The notes: generated from the letters alone by a model not told the origin. A stretch of DNA of 62,500 nt from Paenibacillus sp. sptzw28 (GCF_019550795.1 NZ_CP080545.1:822501-885000), one strand, 5' to 3'; shown: positions 28,487-40,594, counted from the stretch's first letter. A program made the numbers and translations.

Positions 28487-31400
28487 TTGTTGGACGTGAA
28501 CAACTTCGAGTATATGAAGATTGGATTGGCATCTCCGGATAAAATCCGCTCGTGGTCCCGCGGAGAAGTTAAAAAGCCGGAAACGATCAATTACAGGACG
28601 CTTAAACCGGAAAAAGAAGGGCTGTTCTGCGAAAAGATCTTCGGGCCGACGAAGGATTGGGAGTGCCATTGCGGTAAATATAAACGCGTTCGTTACAAAG
28701 GCGTTGTTTGTGACCGCTGCGGCGTTGAAGTAACACGTGCTAAAGTTCGCCGTGAGCGGATGGGCCATATTGAACTGGCTGCTCCTGTTTCGCATATTTG
28801 GTATTTTAAAGGAATTCCAAGCCGAATGGGGCTTGCCCTTGATATGTCGCCTCGATCACTCGAGGAAATCATTTATTTTGCATCGTATGTCGTTACCGAC
28901 CCAGGCGATACGCCGCTTGAGAAAAAGCAGCTGTTGTCCGAGAAGGAGTACCGCAGTTACCGCGAGAAATACGGCTACGGATTTCATGCAGGCATGGGTG
29001 CCGAAGCGGTTAAGAAGCTGCTTCAGGATATCGATGTGGACCGTGAGCTAGAGACGTTGAAAGAGGATCTGCGTACTGCCCAAGGGCAGCGCCGGAATCG
29101 CGCTATTAAACGACTTGAGGTCATTGAAGCGTTCCGTAACTCCGGTAATATGCCGGAATGGATGATTCTTGATGTGCTTCCGGTCATTCCGCCGGAGCTT
29201 CGCCCTATGGTTCAGCTGGACGGCGGACGTTTTGCGACGTCTGACCTTAACGATCTGTACCGTCGTGTCATTAACAGAAACAACCGTTTGAAGCGGCTTC
29301 TTGACTTGGGCGCACCCGATATTATCGTTCAGAACGAGAAGCGGATGCTCCAGGAAGCGGTTGATGCGCTTATTGATAACGGCCGCCGCGGCCGTCCGGT
29401 AACCGGACCCGGTAACCGTCCGCTTAAATCGCTCAGCCATATGCTCAAAGGTAAGCAGGGACGTTTCCGTCAAAACTTGCTCGGAAAACGTGTTGACTAC
29501 TCCGGCCGTTCCGTTATCGTAGTCGGGCCTAGTCTGAAGATGTTCCAATGCGGATTGCCTAAGGAAATGGCTCTCGAGCTGTTTAAACCTTTCGTTATGA
29601 AAGAACTCGTCAATAAAGGGCTTGCGCATAACATTAAGAGCGCTAAGCGCAAAGTTGAACGGGTTAGCCCGGAAGTGTGGGATGTTCTCGAAGAGGTTAT
29701 TAAGGAACACCCGGTTCTTCTCAACCGTGCGCCAACGCTTCACCGGCTTGGCATTCAAGCCTTCGAGCCAATTCTTGTTGAAGGCCGCGCCATCAAACTG
29801 CATCCGCTCGTATGTACCGCTTATAACGCGGACTTCGACGGTGACCAAATGGCCGTACACGTACCTTTGTCCGCCGAAGCGCAGGCTGAAGCTCGGTTGC
29901 TGATGCTTGCATCGGGTAACATTTTGAACCCTAAAGACGGCAAGCCGGTTGTTACGCCTTCGCAGGATATGGTTTTGGGCAGTTACTATTTAACTATGGA
30001 TAATAAAGAAGCGAAAGGAAGCGGTTCGGTATTCGCTTCCGTGAATGAGGCGATTTCCGCCTATCAACGTGAAATCGTATCGCTGCACGCGCGTATCTTT
30101 ATTCCGGTTAAAGTGTTGAACAAAACGATCTTTACCGAGGCGCAGCAAAAGTCGCTTATAGCAACGACTGTCGGTAAAGTTATCTTTAACGAAATTTTCC
30201 CGGAAACGTTCCCTTACATTAATGAACCTACTAAGGTTAATTTACTGCAAGGAACTCCCGACAAATATTTCGTATATGAGAAAGGTACGGACCTGCAGAA
30301 ATTCATGCATGAAGTACCGCAAATGGGCGCTGTAGGTAAGGAATATCTCGGATTGATTATCGCCGAGTGCTTCCGTCAATACCACACGACCAAAACATCC
30401 GTTACGCTTGACCGTATCAAGCAGCTCGGCTTTACGTACTCGACCCGCGCCGGTATTACGATCGCGGTATCCGACGTTATCGTACCGGATGAGAAGAAGG
30501 AAATCTTAAGGGAATCGGAAGAGAAGGTCAAAGTCGTTTCCAATCAGTACCGCCGCGGTCTGATTACAAACGAAGAACGTTATGACCGGGTTATCGAGAT
30601 TTGGAGTAAAACCAAAGATCAAATTACCGATATTCTCATGAAATCGATGGACCGTTATAACTCCATCATGCTCATGGTCGATTCCAAAGCAAGGGGTAAT
30701 AAATCGCAGATCACCCAACTGGGCGGAATGCGCGGTCTGATGGCCAACCCATCCGGCCGTATTATCGAGTTGCCGATTAAATCGAACTTCCGTGAGGGTC
30801 TGACTGTCCTTGAGTACTTTATCTCGACTCACGGAGCGCGGAAAGGTCTTGCCGATACGGCGCTCCGTACCGCTGACTCCGGTTACCTGACCCGTCGTTT
30901 GGTCGACGTAGCGCAGGATGTCATAGTGCGTGAGGACGATTGCGGTACCGATAAAGGATTTACCGTCAGCAAGATTCAAGATGGTAAAGAAGTTATTGAG
31001 GATCTGTACGATCGTATCGAAGGACGTTACTCGTTCGAGACCGTTCGAAACCCATCCACAGGTGAGATTATTCTGCATCGCAACGAATTGATTGATTCCA
31101 ACAAAGCGGAGGAAATTCTGAACGCAGGCGTTGAGAAGCTGCAAATTCGTTCGGTACTGAGCTGTCGCGCTCGCCACGGGGTATGTAAAATTTGTTACGG
31201 CCGTAATTTGGCGACCGGTAAATTCGTTGAGATCGGCGAAGCGGTCGGTATTATCGCCGCACAATCCATTGGTGAGCCTGGAACGCAGCTTACCATGCGT
31301 ACGTTCCATACCGGCGGTGTTGCCGGTGATGACATTACACAAGGTTTGCCGCGTATTCAAGAGCTCTTCGAAGCGCGTAACCCGAAAGGGCAAGCGATCA

Positions 31401-32113
31401 TCTCCGAACTCGACGGTGTCATCAAAGACATCCGGGAAACGAAGGATCGCCGTGAAATCGAAGTCCAGGGCGAGGCAGAATCGAAAGTATATGCCGTTAC
31501 CTACGGTTCTCGTATCCGTGTAGCGAAGGGTCAGCAGATTGAAGCGGGCGATGAACTGACGGACGGTTCAATCGATCCTAAGGATATGCTGCGCATCAAA
31601 GGAATCCGCGGCGTGCAGAACTACATTTTGCAAGAAGTTCAGCGCGTTTACCGGAACCAGGGCGTAGAAATCAACGATAAGCACGTTGAAGTAATGATTA
31701 AACAGATGCTGCGTAAAATCCGCATCGTTGATGCCGGAGAGACGGCGCTGCTGCCGGGTGCGTTCGTTGATATCCACGAATACGAAGCAGCTAACCGCGA
31801 GGCGCTCCTTGCAGGTAAAGAGCCGGCTGTTGCTAAACCGGTTCTGCTCGGAATTACAAAAGCATCGCTCGAAACCGACTCCTTCTTGTCGGCGGCGTCT
31901 TTCCAAGAAACGACACGCGTTCTCACGGATGCGGCGATCAAAGGGAAAGTCGATCAGCTTCTCGGCTTGAAAGAGAACGTTATTATCGGTAAGCTAATCC
32001 CAGCCGGCACGGGAATGCAGCGCTATCGCGGCATCCGCCTGAAAGGCTATGAGGATGAAGTGGAAACGATCGAAGAACAGCTTGAAGTTGAGACTGTCCC
32101 TGTTGAGTCATAA
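28487..32113 (+). CDS. rpoC: DNA-directed RNA polymerase subunit beta'
   Basis: RpoC carries the catalytic magnesium site of RNA polymerase. The 1208-residue protein has the N-terminal zinc site (CHCGKYKR and CDRCG), the catalytic [12 protein letters not shown] near residue 448, and a second zinc site formed by a cysteine near 818 and the [13 protein letters not shown] cluster near 892-904. The start is TTG 28487, followed by a second TTG codon. GAAGGAGGG lies seven bases upstream and the product then begins with LDVNNFEYM as in Bacillus. The ATG at 28466 is upstream of the SD. Confidence 0.97.
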   Translation: MLDVNNFEYMKIGLASPDKIRSWSRGEVKKPETINYRTLKPEKEGLFCEKIFGPTKDWECHCGKYKRVRYKGVVCDRCGVEVTRAKVRRERMGHIELAAPVSHIWYFKGIPSRMGLALDMSPRSLEEIIYFASYVVTDPGDTPLEKKQLLSEKEYRSYREKYGYGFHAGMGAEAVKKLLQDIDVDRELETLKEDLRTAQGQRRNRAIKRLEVIEAFRNSGNMPEWMILDVLPVIPPELRPMVQLDGGRFATSDLNDLYRRVINRNNRLKRLLDLGAPDIIVQNEKRMLQEAVDALIDNGRRGRPVTGPGNRPLKSLSHMLKGKQGRFRQNLLGKRVDYSGRSVIVVGPSLKMFQCGLPKEMALELFKPFVMKELVNKGLAHNIKSAKRKVERVSPEVWDVLEEVIKEHPVLLNRAPTLHRLGIQAFEPILVEGRAIKLHPLVCTAYNADFDGDQMAVHVPLSAEAQAEARLLMLASGNILNPKDGKPVVTPSQDMVLGSYYLTMDNKEAKGSGSVFASVNEAISAYQREIVSLHARIFIPVKVLNKTIFTEAQQKSLIATTVGKVIFNEIFPETFPYINEPTKVNLLQGTPDKYFVYEKGTDLQKFMHEVPQMGAVGKEYLGLIIAECFRQYHTTKTSVTLDRIKQLGFTYSTRAGITIAVSDVIVPDEKKEILRESEEKVKVVSNQYRRGLITNEERYDRVIEIWSKTKDQITDILMKSMDRYNSIMLMVDSKARGNKSQITQLGGMRGLMANPSGRIIELPIKSNFREGLTVLEYFISTHGARKGLADTALRTADSGYLTRRLVDVAQDVIVREDDCGTDKGFTVSKIQDGKEVIEDLYDRIEGRYSFETVRNPSTGEIILHRNELIDSNKAEEILNAGVEKLQIRSVLSCRARHGVCKICYGRNLATGKFVEIGEAVGIIAAQSIGEPGTQLTMRTFHTGGVAGDDITQGLPRIQELFEARNPKGQAIISELDGVIKDIRETKDRREIEVQGEAESKVYAVTYGSRIRVAKGQQIEAGDELTDGSIDPKDMLRIKGIRGVQNYILQEVQRVYRNQGVEINDKHVEVMIKQMLRKIRIVDAGETALLPGAFVDIHEYEAANREALLAGKEPAVAKPVLLGITKASLETDSFLSAASFQETTRVLTDAAIKGKVDQLLGLKENVIIGKLIPAGTGMQRYRGIRLKGYEDEVETIEEQLEVETVPVES

Positions 32114-32148
32114 TTTAGGGCAGCGTCAGTAACTTCATACCTGCATGC

Positions 32149-32225
32149 AGCGAAGAGCGAATTGTGGCATGGCCGTATTAATGAGAAATACGGCTCAACC
32201 CTTCGCTCTTTGCTCTGTCATGCAT
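32149..32225 (+). terminator. Probable terminator of rpoBC
   Basis: AGCGAAGAGCGAA (32149-32161) pairs with TTCGCTCTTTGCT (32201-32213) with one G-T pair, and an inner CCGTATT/AATACGG stem makes a branched structure. A T-poor tail follows, so efficiency is uncertain. A new promoter starts 47 bases later. Confidence 0.65.
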
Positions 32226-32272
32226 TTGAAATTTTATAAATTAAAACTTAATAAAACTATACTTCTAATTGC

Positions 32273-32302
32273 TTGACACAACGCTTAGCAAAGTGCTACT
32301 AT
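32273..32302 (+). promoter_or_regulatory. SigA-type promoter of the L7Ae-family gene and rpsL operon
   Basis: TTGACA (32273-32278) and TACTAT (32297-32302) are separated by 18 bp, with an AT-rich upstream flank. It follows the rpoBC terminator and precedes the L7Ae-like gene, rpsL, rpsG, fusA and tuf, so it may drive the whole str operon. Confidence 0.8.
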
Positions 32303-32404
32303 ATCGAAGTGTGCCTACTTGCATAACCCTGCATTTGAACCAAACAGAACTTAATATCTCTTCATAAGATAGAGTTTTCGTTTGGCTTGAAAGGATGGGA
32401 TTAC

Positions 32405-32635
32405 ATGCAATTTATTATCGGCAGTAAACAGACGACAAAAATGGTGGAGCTGGGCAAAGCCATCCGAGTCTATGTTGCTCAAGATACAGATCCGCGTATG
32501 AAAGACAACATTGTTCGACTTTGTACATCAGCGGGAGTGCCAATCACCTGGGTAGATACGATGCAAGGCCTCGGGGAAACCTGCGGCATTGAAGTCGGCG
32601 CTGCAATGGCGGCGGTAGTACAGGAAACCAAATAA
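32405..32635 (+). CDS. ybxF: L7Ae-family K-turn RNA-binding protein (YbxF-like)
   Basis: Members of this family bind kink-turns in RNA; Bacillus YbxF binds K-turns but its cellular role is unsettled. The 76-residue protein is a single L7Ae/L30e domain with the conserved VYVAQDTDPRM and GLGETCGIEVGAAMAAV segments. ATG 32405 has AAGGATGGG about six to nine bases upstream; an in-frame TTG at 32387 is upstream of that SD. It lies between rpoC and rpsL, its normal place in Bacillales. Confidence 0.92.
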   Translation: MQFIIGSKQTTKMVELGKAIRVYVAQDTDPRMKDNIVRLCTSAGVPITWVDTMQGLGETCGIEVGAAMAAVVQETK

Positions 32636-32774
32636 GGAAATATCGTTTTTGCCTAAGGAAGACACGGGCAGAAACTTTCGTTTGTTTCTTTATGAACCGC
32701 CTGGATCTGTGGGCTTAGAATGAGCCGCGTCACGATTTTCTTTATGTCATTAATTAGGGGAAGGGGGTGGCAGC

Positions 32775-33194
32775 ATGCCAACAATTAATCAGCTAGTTCG
32801 TAAGGGCCGTGAAGCGAAAGTCGTTAAATCGAAATCGCCGGCGCTGCAAAGAGGATTCAATGCACTGAAACGTGAAGAAACAAACCAAAGCGCGCCTCAA
32901 AAACGCGGGGTTTGCACACGTGTAGGTACTATGACGCCGAAGAAACCGAACTCCGCATTGCGGAAATATGCGCGTGTACGTTTGACTAACCGCGTAGAGG
33001 TTACTGCATACATCGGCGGTATCGGTCACAATCTGCAGGAGCACAGCGTTGTATTGGTTCGTGGCGGTCGGGTTAAAGATCTACCGGGCGTACGTTACCA
33101 CATCGTTCGCGGTGCGCTTGATACTGCAGGCGTGAACAACCGTAAACAAGCTCGTTCCAAATACGGAACGAAGCGCGCAAAAGTGAAAAAATAA
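32775..33194 (+). CDS. rpsL: 30S ribosomal protein S12
   Basis: S12 lies in the decoding centre and controls accuracy. The 139-residue protein has the [11 protein letters not shown] segment (K56 corresponds to E. coli K42) and [13 protein letters not shown] (K101 corresponds to K87). Both are wild-type lysines, so streptomycin sensitivity is predicted. Compared with the E. coli protein it has the Firmicute-type insertion at about residues 22-40. SD AAGGGGGTGG precedes the ATG. It is the first ribosomal gene of the str operon. Confidence 0.97.
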   Translation: MPTINQLVRKGREAKVVKSKSPALQRGFNALKREETNQSAPQKRGVCTRVGTMTPKKPNSALRKYARVRLTNRVEVTAYIGGIGHNLQEHSVVLVRGGRVKDLPGVRYHIVRGALDTAGVNNRKQARSKYGTKRAKVKK

Positions 33195-33260
33195 GCATAA
33201 CCGCATAAGGTTATCATTCCGCTAACCCATGTGAATACTTGAAGAAAGGGGGATCTCCTC

Positions 33261-33731
33261 ATGCCACGCAAAGGTCCTGTCGCCAAGCGCGACGTACTGC
33301 CGGATCCGCTGTACAACAGCAAACTCGTAACACGTCTGATCAACCGTATTATGCAAGATGGTAAACGAGGTGTTGCTCAAACAATTCTGTATGATGCATT
33401 CACCCTTATCAACGACCGTACGGGTAAAGAACCGATGGAAGTGTTCGAAGCAGCTATCAAAAATATCATGCCAGTTCTTGAAGTTAAAGCCCGCCGTGTC
33501 GGTGGTTCAAACTATCAAGTGCCGGTAGAAGTGAAACCAGAGCGCCGCACATCGCTTGGTCTCCGTTGGCTCGTGAACTACTCGCGTAACCGCGGTGAAA
33601 AGACGATGGAAGAGCGTCTGGCTGCTGAAATCATCGATGCATCCAACAACACCGGTGCATCTGTGAAGAAGCGCGAAGACACGCACAAAATGGCAGAAGC
33701 GAACAAAGCATTCGCTCACTACCGTTGGTAG
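33261..33731 (+). CDS. rpsG: 30S ribosomal protein S7
   Basis: S7 nucleates assembly of the 30S head and lies at the mRNA exit channel. The 156-residue protein begins [16 protein letters not shown] and shows the conserved [17 protein letters not shown] and [11 protein letters not shown] segments. SD AAAGGGGG is eight bases before the ATG. It is co-transcribed with rpsL and fusA. Confidence 0.97.
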   Translation: MPRKGPVAKRDVLPDPLYNSKLVTRLINRIMQDGKRGVAQTILYDAFTLINDRTGKEPMEVFEAAIKNIMPVLEVKARRVGGSNYQVPVEVKPERRTSLGLRWLVNYSRNRGEKTMEERLAAEIIDASNNTGASVKKREDTHKMAEANKAFAHYRW

Positions 33732-33760
33732 GATTCGCATAATCGAAAGGAGACGAAATC

Positions 33761-35839
33761 ATGGCAAGAGAGTTCTCCTTGAAAAATACGCGTAATATCG
33801 GGATTATGGCGCATATTGACGCAGGTAAAACAACCACTACGGAGCGGATTCTGTTCTATACAGGCCGTACCCACAAAATCGGCGAGGTGCACGAAGGTGC
33901 TGCGACGATGGACTGGATGGAGCAAGAACAAGAGCGCGGAATTACGATTACTTCCGCAGCAACCACTGCTCAATGGAATGGTCACCGCATCAATATTATC
34001 GACACCCCGGGTCACGTTGACTTCACAGTTGAAGTCGAACGCTCCCTGCGCGTATTGGACGGGGCCGTTGGGGTTTTCAGTGCTAAAGAAGGCGTAGAGC
34101 CGCAATCCGAGACGGTATGGCGTCAAGCAGACCGTTACGGCGTTCCGCGGATCGCATACGTTAACAAAATGGATATCATCGGCGCGGACTTCCTGAATGT
34201 TGTCAAAGACATGCGCGAACGTCTTCAAGCCAATGCTGTAGCAATTCAACTGCCGATCGGAGCAGAGAACGATTTTGTAGGCGTTATCGACATTGTTGAA
34301 CGAGTCGCATACAAGTACAAAGACGATCTCGGCAAAGAACCGGAAAAAGTTGATATTCCGGCTGAATACAAAGACCAGGTTGAAGAGCTGCGTCTGGAAT
34401 TGGTTGAGAAAGTCGCTGAGCTGGACGAAGAGCTGACCATGAAGTATCTGGAAGGTGAAGAAATCACAATTCCGGAACTGAAAGCGGCACTGCGCAAAGG
34501 TGTTTGCGAAGTTAAAATCTATCCGGTCATATGCGGTTCTTCTTATCGCAATAAAGGCGTTCAGCTGATGCTTGATGCAGTTGTCGATTACCTGCCTGCG
34601 CCAATCGATGTACCAGATATTAAGGGTACACTTGAAGACGGTTCGGAAACGACGCGCAAATCGTCCGACGATCAGCCGTTTGCAGCGCTTGCGTTCAAAA
34701 TCATGACGGACCCGTTTGTCGGTAAGCTGACATTCTTCCGCGTATACTCCGGTATTCTTAACTCCGGATCTTACGTTGTAAATGCAACCAAAGGCAAACG
34801 TGAACGGATCGGCCGTATCCTTCAGATGCATGCAAACAGCCGTCAAGAGATCAGTGAAGTTTATGCTGGTGATATTGCAGCTGCCGTAGGTCTGAAAGAC
34901 ACGACGACCGGGGATACGCTCTGTGACGAGAAACATCCGGTTATCCTTGAGTCGATGAACTTCCCGGAGCCGGTTATACAGCTTGCTGTTGAACCGAAAA
35001 CGAAAGCGGACCAAGACAAGATGGGTATCGCGCTTCAAAAACTGTCTGAGGAAGATCCGACGTTCCGTGCGCACACGGACGAAGAGACCGGCCAAACCAT
35101 CATTGCGGGTATGGGTGAGCTTCACTTGGAGATCCTCGTAGACCGTATGCTTCGCGAGTTCAAGGTCGAAACCAACGTCGGTAAGCCGCAAGTTGCTTAT
35201 CGCGAGACGTTCCGTACTCCTGCAAAGGTCGAAGGCAAGTTCGTTCGCCAATCCGGCGGTCGCGGTCAATACGGTCATTGTTGGGTTGAGTTTGCACCTC
35301 AAGAAGCAGGCGTCGGCTTTACCTTCGAGAACAAAGTCGTCGGCGGTGCGATTCCGCGTGAATACATCGGTCCAATACAGGCTGGTATCGAAGAATCGAT
35401 GAAGAACGGCGTTTTGGCGGGTTTCCCGCTTGTTGATATCAAAGCAACCGTTGTAGACGGATCGTACCATGATGTCGACTCCTCGGAGATGGCGTTCAAA
35501 ATCGCTGGCTCGATGGCGCTTAAAGCAGCCAAGGACAAATGTAACCCTGTTCTGCTTGAGCCAATCATGAAAGTTGAAGTAAGCGTTCCTGAGGAGTACA
35601 TGGGAGACGTAATGGGTATGCTCAGCTCCCGTCGGGGCCGCATCGAAGCTTCGGATACACGCCACGGCGCGTTGATCATCCGTGCGAAGGTGCCTCTGGC
35701 TGAGATGTTCGGATACTCCACGACGCTTCGTTCCGGTACACAAGGCCGCGGTGTCTTCTCCATGGAGCTCTCGCACTATGAAGAAGTACCGAAGTCGATC
35801 TCGGAAGAGATCATCTCCAAGTCCAAAGGCGCATCCTAG
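33761..35839 (+). CDS. fusA: Elongation factor G
   Basis: EF-G is the GTPase that drives ribosomal translocation. The 692-residue protein has G1 AHIDAGKTT, the switch region [12 protein letters not shown]3 DTPGHVDFT and G4 NKMD in the first 145 residues. Domains II to V follow, ending in a domain V segment with [23 protein letters not shown] precedes the ATG. A long antisense open frame over this gene is a codon-bias artefact. Confidence 0.98.
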   Translation: MAREFSLKNTRNIGIMAHIDAGKTTTTERILFYTGRTHKIGEVHEGAATMDWMEQEQERGITITSAATTAQWNGHRINIIDTPGHVDFTVEVERSLRVLDGAVGVFSAKEGVEPQSETVWRQADRYGVPRIAYVNKMDIIGADFLNVVKDMRERLQANAVAIQLPIGAENDFVGVIDIVERVAYKYKDDLGKEPEKVDIPAEYKDQVEELRLELVEKVAELDEELTMKYLEGEEITIPELKAALRKGVCEVKIYPVICGSSYRNKGVQLMLDAVVDYLPAPIDVPDIKGTLEDGSETTRKSSDDQPFAALAFKIMTDPFVGKLTFFRVYSGILNSGSYVVNATKGKRERIGRILQMHANSRQEISEVYAGDIAAAVGLKDTTTGDTLCDEKHPVILESMNFPEPVIQLAVEPKTKADQDKMGIALQKLSEEDPTFRAHTDEETGQTIIAGMGELHLEILVDRMLREFKVETNVGKPQVAYRETFRTPAKVEGKFVRQSGGRGQYGHCWVEFAPQEAGVGFTFENKVVGGAIPREYIGPIQAGIEESMKNGVLAGFPLVDIKATVVDGSYHDVDSSEMAFKIAGSMALKAAKDKCNPVLLEPIMKVEVSVPEEYMGDVMGMLSSRRGRIEASDTRHGALIIRAKVPLAEMFGYSTTLRSGTQGRGVFSMELSHYEEVPKSISEEIISKSKGAS

Positions 35840-35881
35840 TAATCGCGCTTCACACAACTTAAGTGTTATAAGTTGTACTTT

Positions 35882-35923
35882 GGCCGAATGACTGCTAGCC
35901 AAAGCGGCTAGTTCATATCGGCC
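35882..35923 (+). repeat. Hairpin in the fusA-tuf gap
   Basis: GGCCGA (35882-35887) pairs with TCGGCC (35918-35923), and an inner CTAGCC/GGCTAG stem closes an AAAGC loop. There is no T-run. The element lies 40 bases before the tuf SD and may separate fusA and tuf mRNAs by processing or shield the tuf mRNA 5' end. Confidence 0.7.
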
Positions 35924-35964
35924 GATCACATATAAATTTTCTTATATTAAGGAGGAAGAGTTCA

Positions 35965-37155
35965 ATGGCTAAGGCTAAATTTGAACGTAATAAACCGCAC
36001 GTTAATATCGGTACAATCGGTCACGTCGACCATGGTAAAACAACGTTGACAGCAGCCATCACGACGGTTCTTTCCAAAAAATATGGCGGTGCAGCAGTTG
36101 CATTCGACCAGATCGACAAAGCTCCGGAAGAGCGCGAGCGCGGTATTACGATCTCGACAGCTCACGTTGAGTATGAGACGCCTAACCGTCACTACGCTCA
36201 CGTTGACTGCCCAGGTCACGCCGACTATGTTAAGAACATGATCACGGGTGCAGCTCAAATGGACGGCGCAATCCTCGTCGTTTCCGCTTCTGACGGCCCT
36301 ATGCCGCAAACGCGCGAGCACATCCTGCTCTCCCGCCAAGTAGGCGTACCTTACATTGTCGTATTCCTGAACAAATGCGATATGGTTGAAGACGAAGAAT
36401 TGCTTGAACTCGTTGAAATGGAAGTTCGCGACCTGCTCAACGAATATGAGTTCCCAGGCGATGATACTCCAATCATCCGCGGCGCAGCTCGTGAAGCTCT
36501 TGCAAATCCGGACGGCCCTTGGGCTGACAAGATTATCGAACTGTTCGATCAAGTTGACACGTATATCCCTACTCCTGAGCGTGACGTTTCGAAACCGTTC
36601 CTTATGCCGGTTGAGGACGTGTTCACGATCACTGGCCGCGGTACAGTTGCTACCGGCCGTGTAGAGCGTGGCGTTGTTAAAGTATCCGACGAGGTCGAAA
36701 TCATCGGTCTTGCTGAAGAAAACCGTAAATGCGTAGTAACAGGCGTTGAGATGTTCCGCAAATTGCTTGATTCCGCTCAAGCCGGCGACAACATCGGCGC
36801 ACTGCTTCGCGGTGTTGAGCGTAAAGACATCGAGCGTGGGCAAGTTCTGGCGAAGCCGGGTTCGGTTAAACCGCACACGAACTTCACCGCTCAAATCTAC
36901 GTACTGACTAAAGAAGAGGGCGGACGTCACAAGCCTTTCTTCACAGGATACCGCCCGCAGTTCTACTTCCGTACAACGGACGTAACTGGCATCATCAACC
37001 TGCCAGAAGGTACGGAAATGGTTATGCCTGGCGACAACATCACAGTTACGGTTGAGCTGATCGCTCCAATCGCAATCGAAGAAGGCACTCGCTTCTCTAT
37101 CCGCGAAGGCGGACGTACTGTAGGCGCTGGCGCCGTTGCAACGATCCAAAAATAA
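35965..37155 (+). CDS. tuf: Elongation factor Tu
   Basis: EF-Tu delivers aminoacyl-tRNA to the ribosome. The 396-residue protein has G1 [10 protein letters not shown], switch [15 protein letters not shown]3 DCPGHADY and G4 NKCDMV, then the two beta-barrel domains. SD AAGGAGG is nine bases upstream of the ATG. It is followed by a strong terminator, which closes the str operon. Codon choice is strongly biased, as expected for a highly expressed gene. Confidence 0.98.
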   Translation: MAKAKFERNKPHVNIGTIGHVDHGKTTLTAAITTVLSKKYGGAAVAFDQIDKAPEERERGITISTAHVEYETPNRHYAHVDCPGHADYVKNMITGAAQMDGAILVVSASDGPMPQTREHILLSRQVGVPYIVVFLNKCDMVEDEELLELVEMEVRDLLNEYEFPGDDTPIIRGAAREALANPDGPWADKIIELFDQVDTYIPTPERDVSKPFLMPVEDVFTITGRGTVATGRVERGVVKVSDEVEIIGLAEENRKCVVTGVEMFRKLLDSAQAGDNIGALLRGVERKDIERGQVLAKPGSVKPHTNFTAQIYVLTKEEGGRHKPFFTGYRPQFYFRTTDVTGIINLPEGTEMVMPGDNITVTVELIAPIAIEEGTRFSIREGGRTVGAGAVATIQK

Positions 37156-37188
37156 TGCAGTGCGGCAATAGCCGCGCTGATATACGAA

Positions 37189-37220
37189 TAACCCCTCACT
37201 CCGGTGAGGGGTTTTTGTTG
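37189..37220 (+). terminator. Intrinsic terminator after tuf
   Basis: AACCCCTCAC (37189-37198) pairs with GTGAGGGGTT (37203-37212) with a short loop, and TTTTTGTTG follows. It ends the str operon before the S10 promoter. Confidence 0.93.
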
Positions 37221-37600
37221 AATAGGGAAGTTAAACCAATAACGAGTTTACAATTCTTAATTTGAAAAAGGTATGCACTGGCTAGCACGTTTTAAGTAAG
37301 CCTTCGACTAACTAAATTAATATTGTTAAGTAACTGAAAGCTGTCCGGCTTATAGCATCGCTTCTATCTCTTCTCCAGGAGTGAGCTTTAAGATGGTGTT
37401 GTAACTAGAATGTGAAAGCGTAGCAGAGCAACAAATGAGCCGGAGAGTTTACGTGCCGCCTTTGGAATCGTGTTGCCACAATGAATTATGTATATATGAA
37501 GCAACATGATTCCGGGCAGCGGCCGCAGGCCATTTATTGCGTCGCGAAGCGGCCCTCATTCTGCACATTTAACAATCTTAAAGCGAACCTAATATTTTTC
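37221..37600. other. Structured 380-nt gap between tuf terminator and S10 promoter
   Basis: No protein-coding gene is visible. The right half can fold extensively: GGAATCGTGTTGC (37464-37476) pairs with GCAACATGATTCC (37501-37513) with one mismatch, flanked by CGTGCCGCC on one side and GGGCAGCGGCC on the other. A further GGCCGC/GCGGCC pair follows (about 37519-37555). The mismatch position changes on both sides, which suggests RNA structure. It could hold an unrecognised small RNA or a relic of recombination between tuf and rpsJ. Confidence 0.5.
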
Positions 37601-37629
37601 TTGCATTCATTTGCCCATTCCGCTATAAT
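37601..37629 (+). promoter_or_regulatory. SigA-type promoter of the S10-spc-alpha superoperon
   Basis: TTGCAT (37601-37606) and a consensus TATAAT (37624-37629) are separated by 17 bp, with a T-rich upstream flank. Transcription would start near 37636, about 130 nt before rpsJ. It is the only good promoter seen before the block of about 27 genes that follows. Confidence 0.88.
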
Positions 37630-37648
37630 AGTGAACGTTGGTCTGTGA

Positions 37649-38074
<426 letters not shown>

Positions 38075-38114
38075 TCAAGCATAACGGAAACATGAAAGGA
38101 AAAGAGGTGTCAAC

Positions 38115-38738
38115 ATGAAAGGTATCTTAGGTAAAAAACTTGGAATGACTCAAGTGTTTACTGCTGAAGGTAACGTTGTACCGGTTACGGTCATCGAAGC
38201 AGGCCCTTGTGTTGTTCTGCAGAAGAAAGACCAAGCTAACGACGGCTACGAAGCAGTCCAGATTGGTTTTTCCGATAAGAAAGAAAAAAGAGCAACGAAG
38301 CCAGAAATCGGCCATGCAAAAAAAGCCGATACGGCTCCTAAGCGCTACGTTCGTGAATTTCGCGGTATTAACATCGGCGAATATGAAGTTGGCCAGCAAT
38401 TGAAAGCTGACTTGTTCGCAGAAGGCGAATTTGTTGACGTAACGGGCATTTCCAAAGGTAAAGGCTTCCAAGGCGTTATTAAACGTTGGGGTCAAAGCCG
38501 CGGTCCGATGGCGCACGGTTCCCGTTATCATCGCGGACCAGGTTCGATGGGTTCTATCCAAGCGAACCGAGTTCCGAAGGGCAAACGTCTTCCAGGCCAC
38601 ATGGGTAACGAAACGATCACGATTCAGAATCTTGAAATCGTACGTGTCGATGCAGAGCGTAACGTATTGCTCGTTAAAGGCTCTATTCCAGGTCCTAAAA
38701 ATAGCTTCGTTAAAGTTAAAACAACGGTGAAGAAATAA
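38115..38738 (+). CDS. rplC: 50S ribosomal protein L3
   Basis: L3 initiates 50S assembly and reaches toward the peptidyl-transferase centre. The 207-residue protein begins [15 protein letters not shown]. It has the central loop [13 protein letters not shown] and the extended [17 protein letters not shown] segment that contacts 23S rRNA. SD GAGGTG lies before the ATG. rplD follows after 25 bases. Confidence 0.97.
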   Translation: MKGILGKKLGMTQVFTAEGNVVPVTVIEAGPCVVLQKKDQANDGYEAVQIGFSDKKEKRATKPEIGHAKKADTAPKRYVREFRGINIGEYEVGQQLKADLFAEGEFVDVTGISKGKGFQGVIKRWGQSRGPMAHGSRYHRGPGSMGSIQANRVPKGKRLPGHMGNETITIQNLEIVRVDAERNVLLVKGSIPGPKNSFVKVKTTVKK

Positions 38739-38763
38739 TCGTTAAAGAAAGGAGGAACACGAA

Positions 38764-39387
38764 ATGCCTAAAGTAGCACTTTTTAGCGTGAACGGCTCGC
38801 AAGTAGGTGAAGTTGAATTGTCAGAGACGATCTTCGGAATTCAACCTAACGTTCATGTATTGCACAGCGCGGTTCTTCTGCAGCAAGCTGCAGAACGCAG
38901 AGGTACGCATAAAACAAAAGGTCGCTCCGAAGTACGCGGCGGCGGTCGTAAGCCTTGGAAACAAAAAGGAACGGGTCGTGCACGTCAAGGTAGCATCCGC
39001 TCCCCGCAATGGGTTGGCGGCGGTACGGTCTTTGGGCCGACACCTCGCAGCTACGGCTTCAAACTGCCGAAGAAAGTTCGCCGTCTGGCGATTAAATCGG
39101 CATTGTCTTCGAAAGTGATCGACAACGATATTATCGTTCTGGATCAATTGGCGTTCGCGCAGCCGAAGACCAAAGAATTCACGGCCATCCTTAATAACCT
39201 GAAGGTTGCTCGCAAAGCACTTGTTGTAACGGCGAATTATGAAGATAACGTTGCGTTGTCCGCACGTAATATCCCGGGAATCAAGTTTGTCGCAGCTGAC
39301 GGCATTAATGTTCTGGACGTCATGGTACATGACAAGCTTATTATAACCAAAGAAGCGGTTGAGAAAGTACAGGAGGTGCTTGCGTAA
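38764..39387 (+). CDS. rplD: 50S ribosomal protein L4
   Basis: L4 lines the exit tunnel and, in E. coli, represses the S10 operon. The 207-residue protein carries the long basic tunnel loop around residues 45-90 ([20 protein letters not shown]). The loop has no obvious deletion that would suggest macrolide resistance. SD AAAGGAGG precedes the ATG. The TAA stop shares its last base with the rplW start, so the two are translationally coupled. Confidence 0.97.
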   Translation: MPKVALFSVNGSQVGEVELSETIFGIQPNVHVLHSAVLLQQAAERRGTHKTKGRSEVRGGGRKPWKQKGTGRARQGSIRSPQWVGGGTVFGPTPRSYGFKLPKKVRRLAIKSALSSKVIDNDIIVLDQLAFAQPKTKEFTAILNNLKVARKALVVTANYEDNVALSARNIPGIKFVAADGINVLDVMVHDKLIITKEAVEKVQEVLA

Positions 39388-39677
39388 TGAAAAATCCACG
39401 CGATATTATCAAGCGCCCGATCATTACGGAACAAACTAGCGACTTCATGGCTAACAAACGTTATGTTTTTGAAGTTGATATTCGTGCGAATAAAACGGAA
39501 ATCAAGGACGCTATTCAGCAAATCTTCAAAGTGAAGGTGACGAGCGTCAATACGCTGCGTATGCCGGCCAAACCGAAACGTTACGGCCGTCACAGCGGTT
39601 ACACTTCCGAGTGGAAAAAGGCGATCGTACAGTTGAGCGCCGACAGTAATGAACTTGAATTTTTCGAAACGGTTTAA
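39387..39677 (+). CDS. rplW: 50S ribosomal protein L23
   Basis: L23 sits at the tunnel exit and docks trigger factor and SRP. The 96-residue protein begins [17 protein letters not shown] and has the conserved [16 protein letters not shown] helix. Its ATG overlaps the rplD stop by one base, with AGGAGGTG nine bases upstream inside rplD. Confidence 0.97.
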   Translation: MKNPRDIIKRPIITEQTSDFMANKRYVFEVDIRANKTEIKDAIQQIFKVKVTSVNTLRMPAKPKRYGRHSGYTSEWKKAIVQLSADSNELEFFETV

Positions 39678-39745
39678 GACAGCGAGGGTTTAAACACTCT
39701 AACTGCCAATAAAACCGTCAGATAAAGGTTAAGGAGGGAATCGAA

Positions 39746-40576
39746 GTGCCAGTCAAGAAGTATAAACCGACATCTCCGGCTCGTCGTGGTATGTCCGTAT
39801 CGACATTCGAAGAAATCACGACAAACCAACCAGAGAAATCGCTTCTTGCGCCGCTTTTCAAAAAAGCCGGTCGCAATAATCAAGGCAAAATTACGGTTCG
39901 TCATCACGGTGGCGGCCATAAACGTAAATACCGGATTATCGACTTTAAACGGAACAAGGATGGAATCGTTGGTAATGTAGCAACGATCGAGTATGATCCG
40001 AACCGTACGTCGAACATCGCACTTATCCACTATGTGGACGGCGAGAAACGGTACATTATTGCTCCAAAAGGTCTGAAAGTTGGCGCGCAAATCGTATCAG
40101 GCGTCGGTGCAGACATTAAAATCGGCAACTCTTTGCCGCTTGAGAACATTCCGGTAGGTACAGTTATCCACAACATCGAGATGAAACCCGGAAAAGGCGG
40201 ACAGTTGGTTCGCGCAGCAGGCACTGAAGCTCAGCTTCTCGGTAAGGAAGACAACTATGCGGTAATCCGCTTGTCGTCCGGCGAAGTTCGCCGCATTCTG
40301 AAAACTTGCCGCGCTACAATCGGTTCTGTTGGCAACGAGGATCACGAGCTCGTGAAAATCGGAAAAGCCGGCCGTTCCCGCTGGCTTGGCAAACGTCCTG
40401 AAGTTCGCGGCGTCGTTATGAACCCGAACGATCACCCGCACGGTGGTGGTGAAGGCCGCGCGCCAATCGGACGTAAATCGCCGATGTCGCCATGGGGTAA
40501 GCCGACACTTGGTTTCAAAACCCGCAAGAAGAAAAAAGCATCGAGCCAATACATTATTCGTCGTCGTACGAAGTAA
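39746..40576 (+). CDS. rplB: 50S ribosomal protein L2
   Basis: L2 is required for subunit association and peptidyl-transferase assembly. The 276-residue protein has the N-terminal [12 protein letters not shown] start. The C-terminal [19 protein letters not shown] signature contains the histidine studied in peptidyl transfer. The start is GTG 39746, with TAAGGAGGG seven bases upstream. Confidence 0.97.
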   Translation: MPVKKYKPTSPARRGMSVSTFEEITTNQPEKSLLAPLFKKAGRNNQGKITVRHHGGGHKRKYRIIDFKRNKDGIVGNVATIEYDPNRTSNIALIHYVDGEKRYIIAPKGLKVGAQIVSGVGADIKIGNSLPLENIPVGTVIHNIEMKPGKGGQLVRAAGTEAQLLGKEDNYAVIRLSSGEVRRILKTCRATIGSVGNEDHELVKIGKAGRSRWLGKRPEVRGVVMNPNDHPHGGGEGRAPIGRKSPMSPWGKPTLGFKTRKKKKASSQYIIRRRTK

Positions 40577-40594
40577 TAGGTGCATGAGCGCCGC

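Noticed and set aside
33719..35929. A 736-codon antisense open frame over fusA
   Set aside because: Long antisense frames arise from the codon bias of highly expressed genes. No SD and no recognisable protein features were seen.
35962..37149. A 395-codon antisense open frame over tuf
   Set aside because: It mirrors tuf almost end to end and is caused by tuf codon use, with no independent support.
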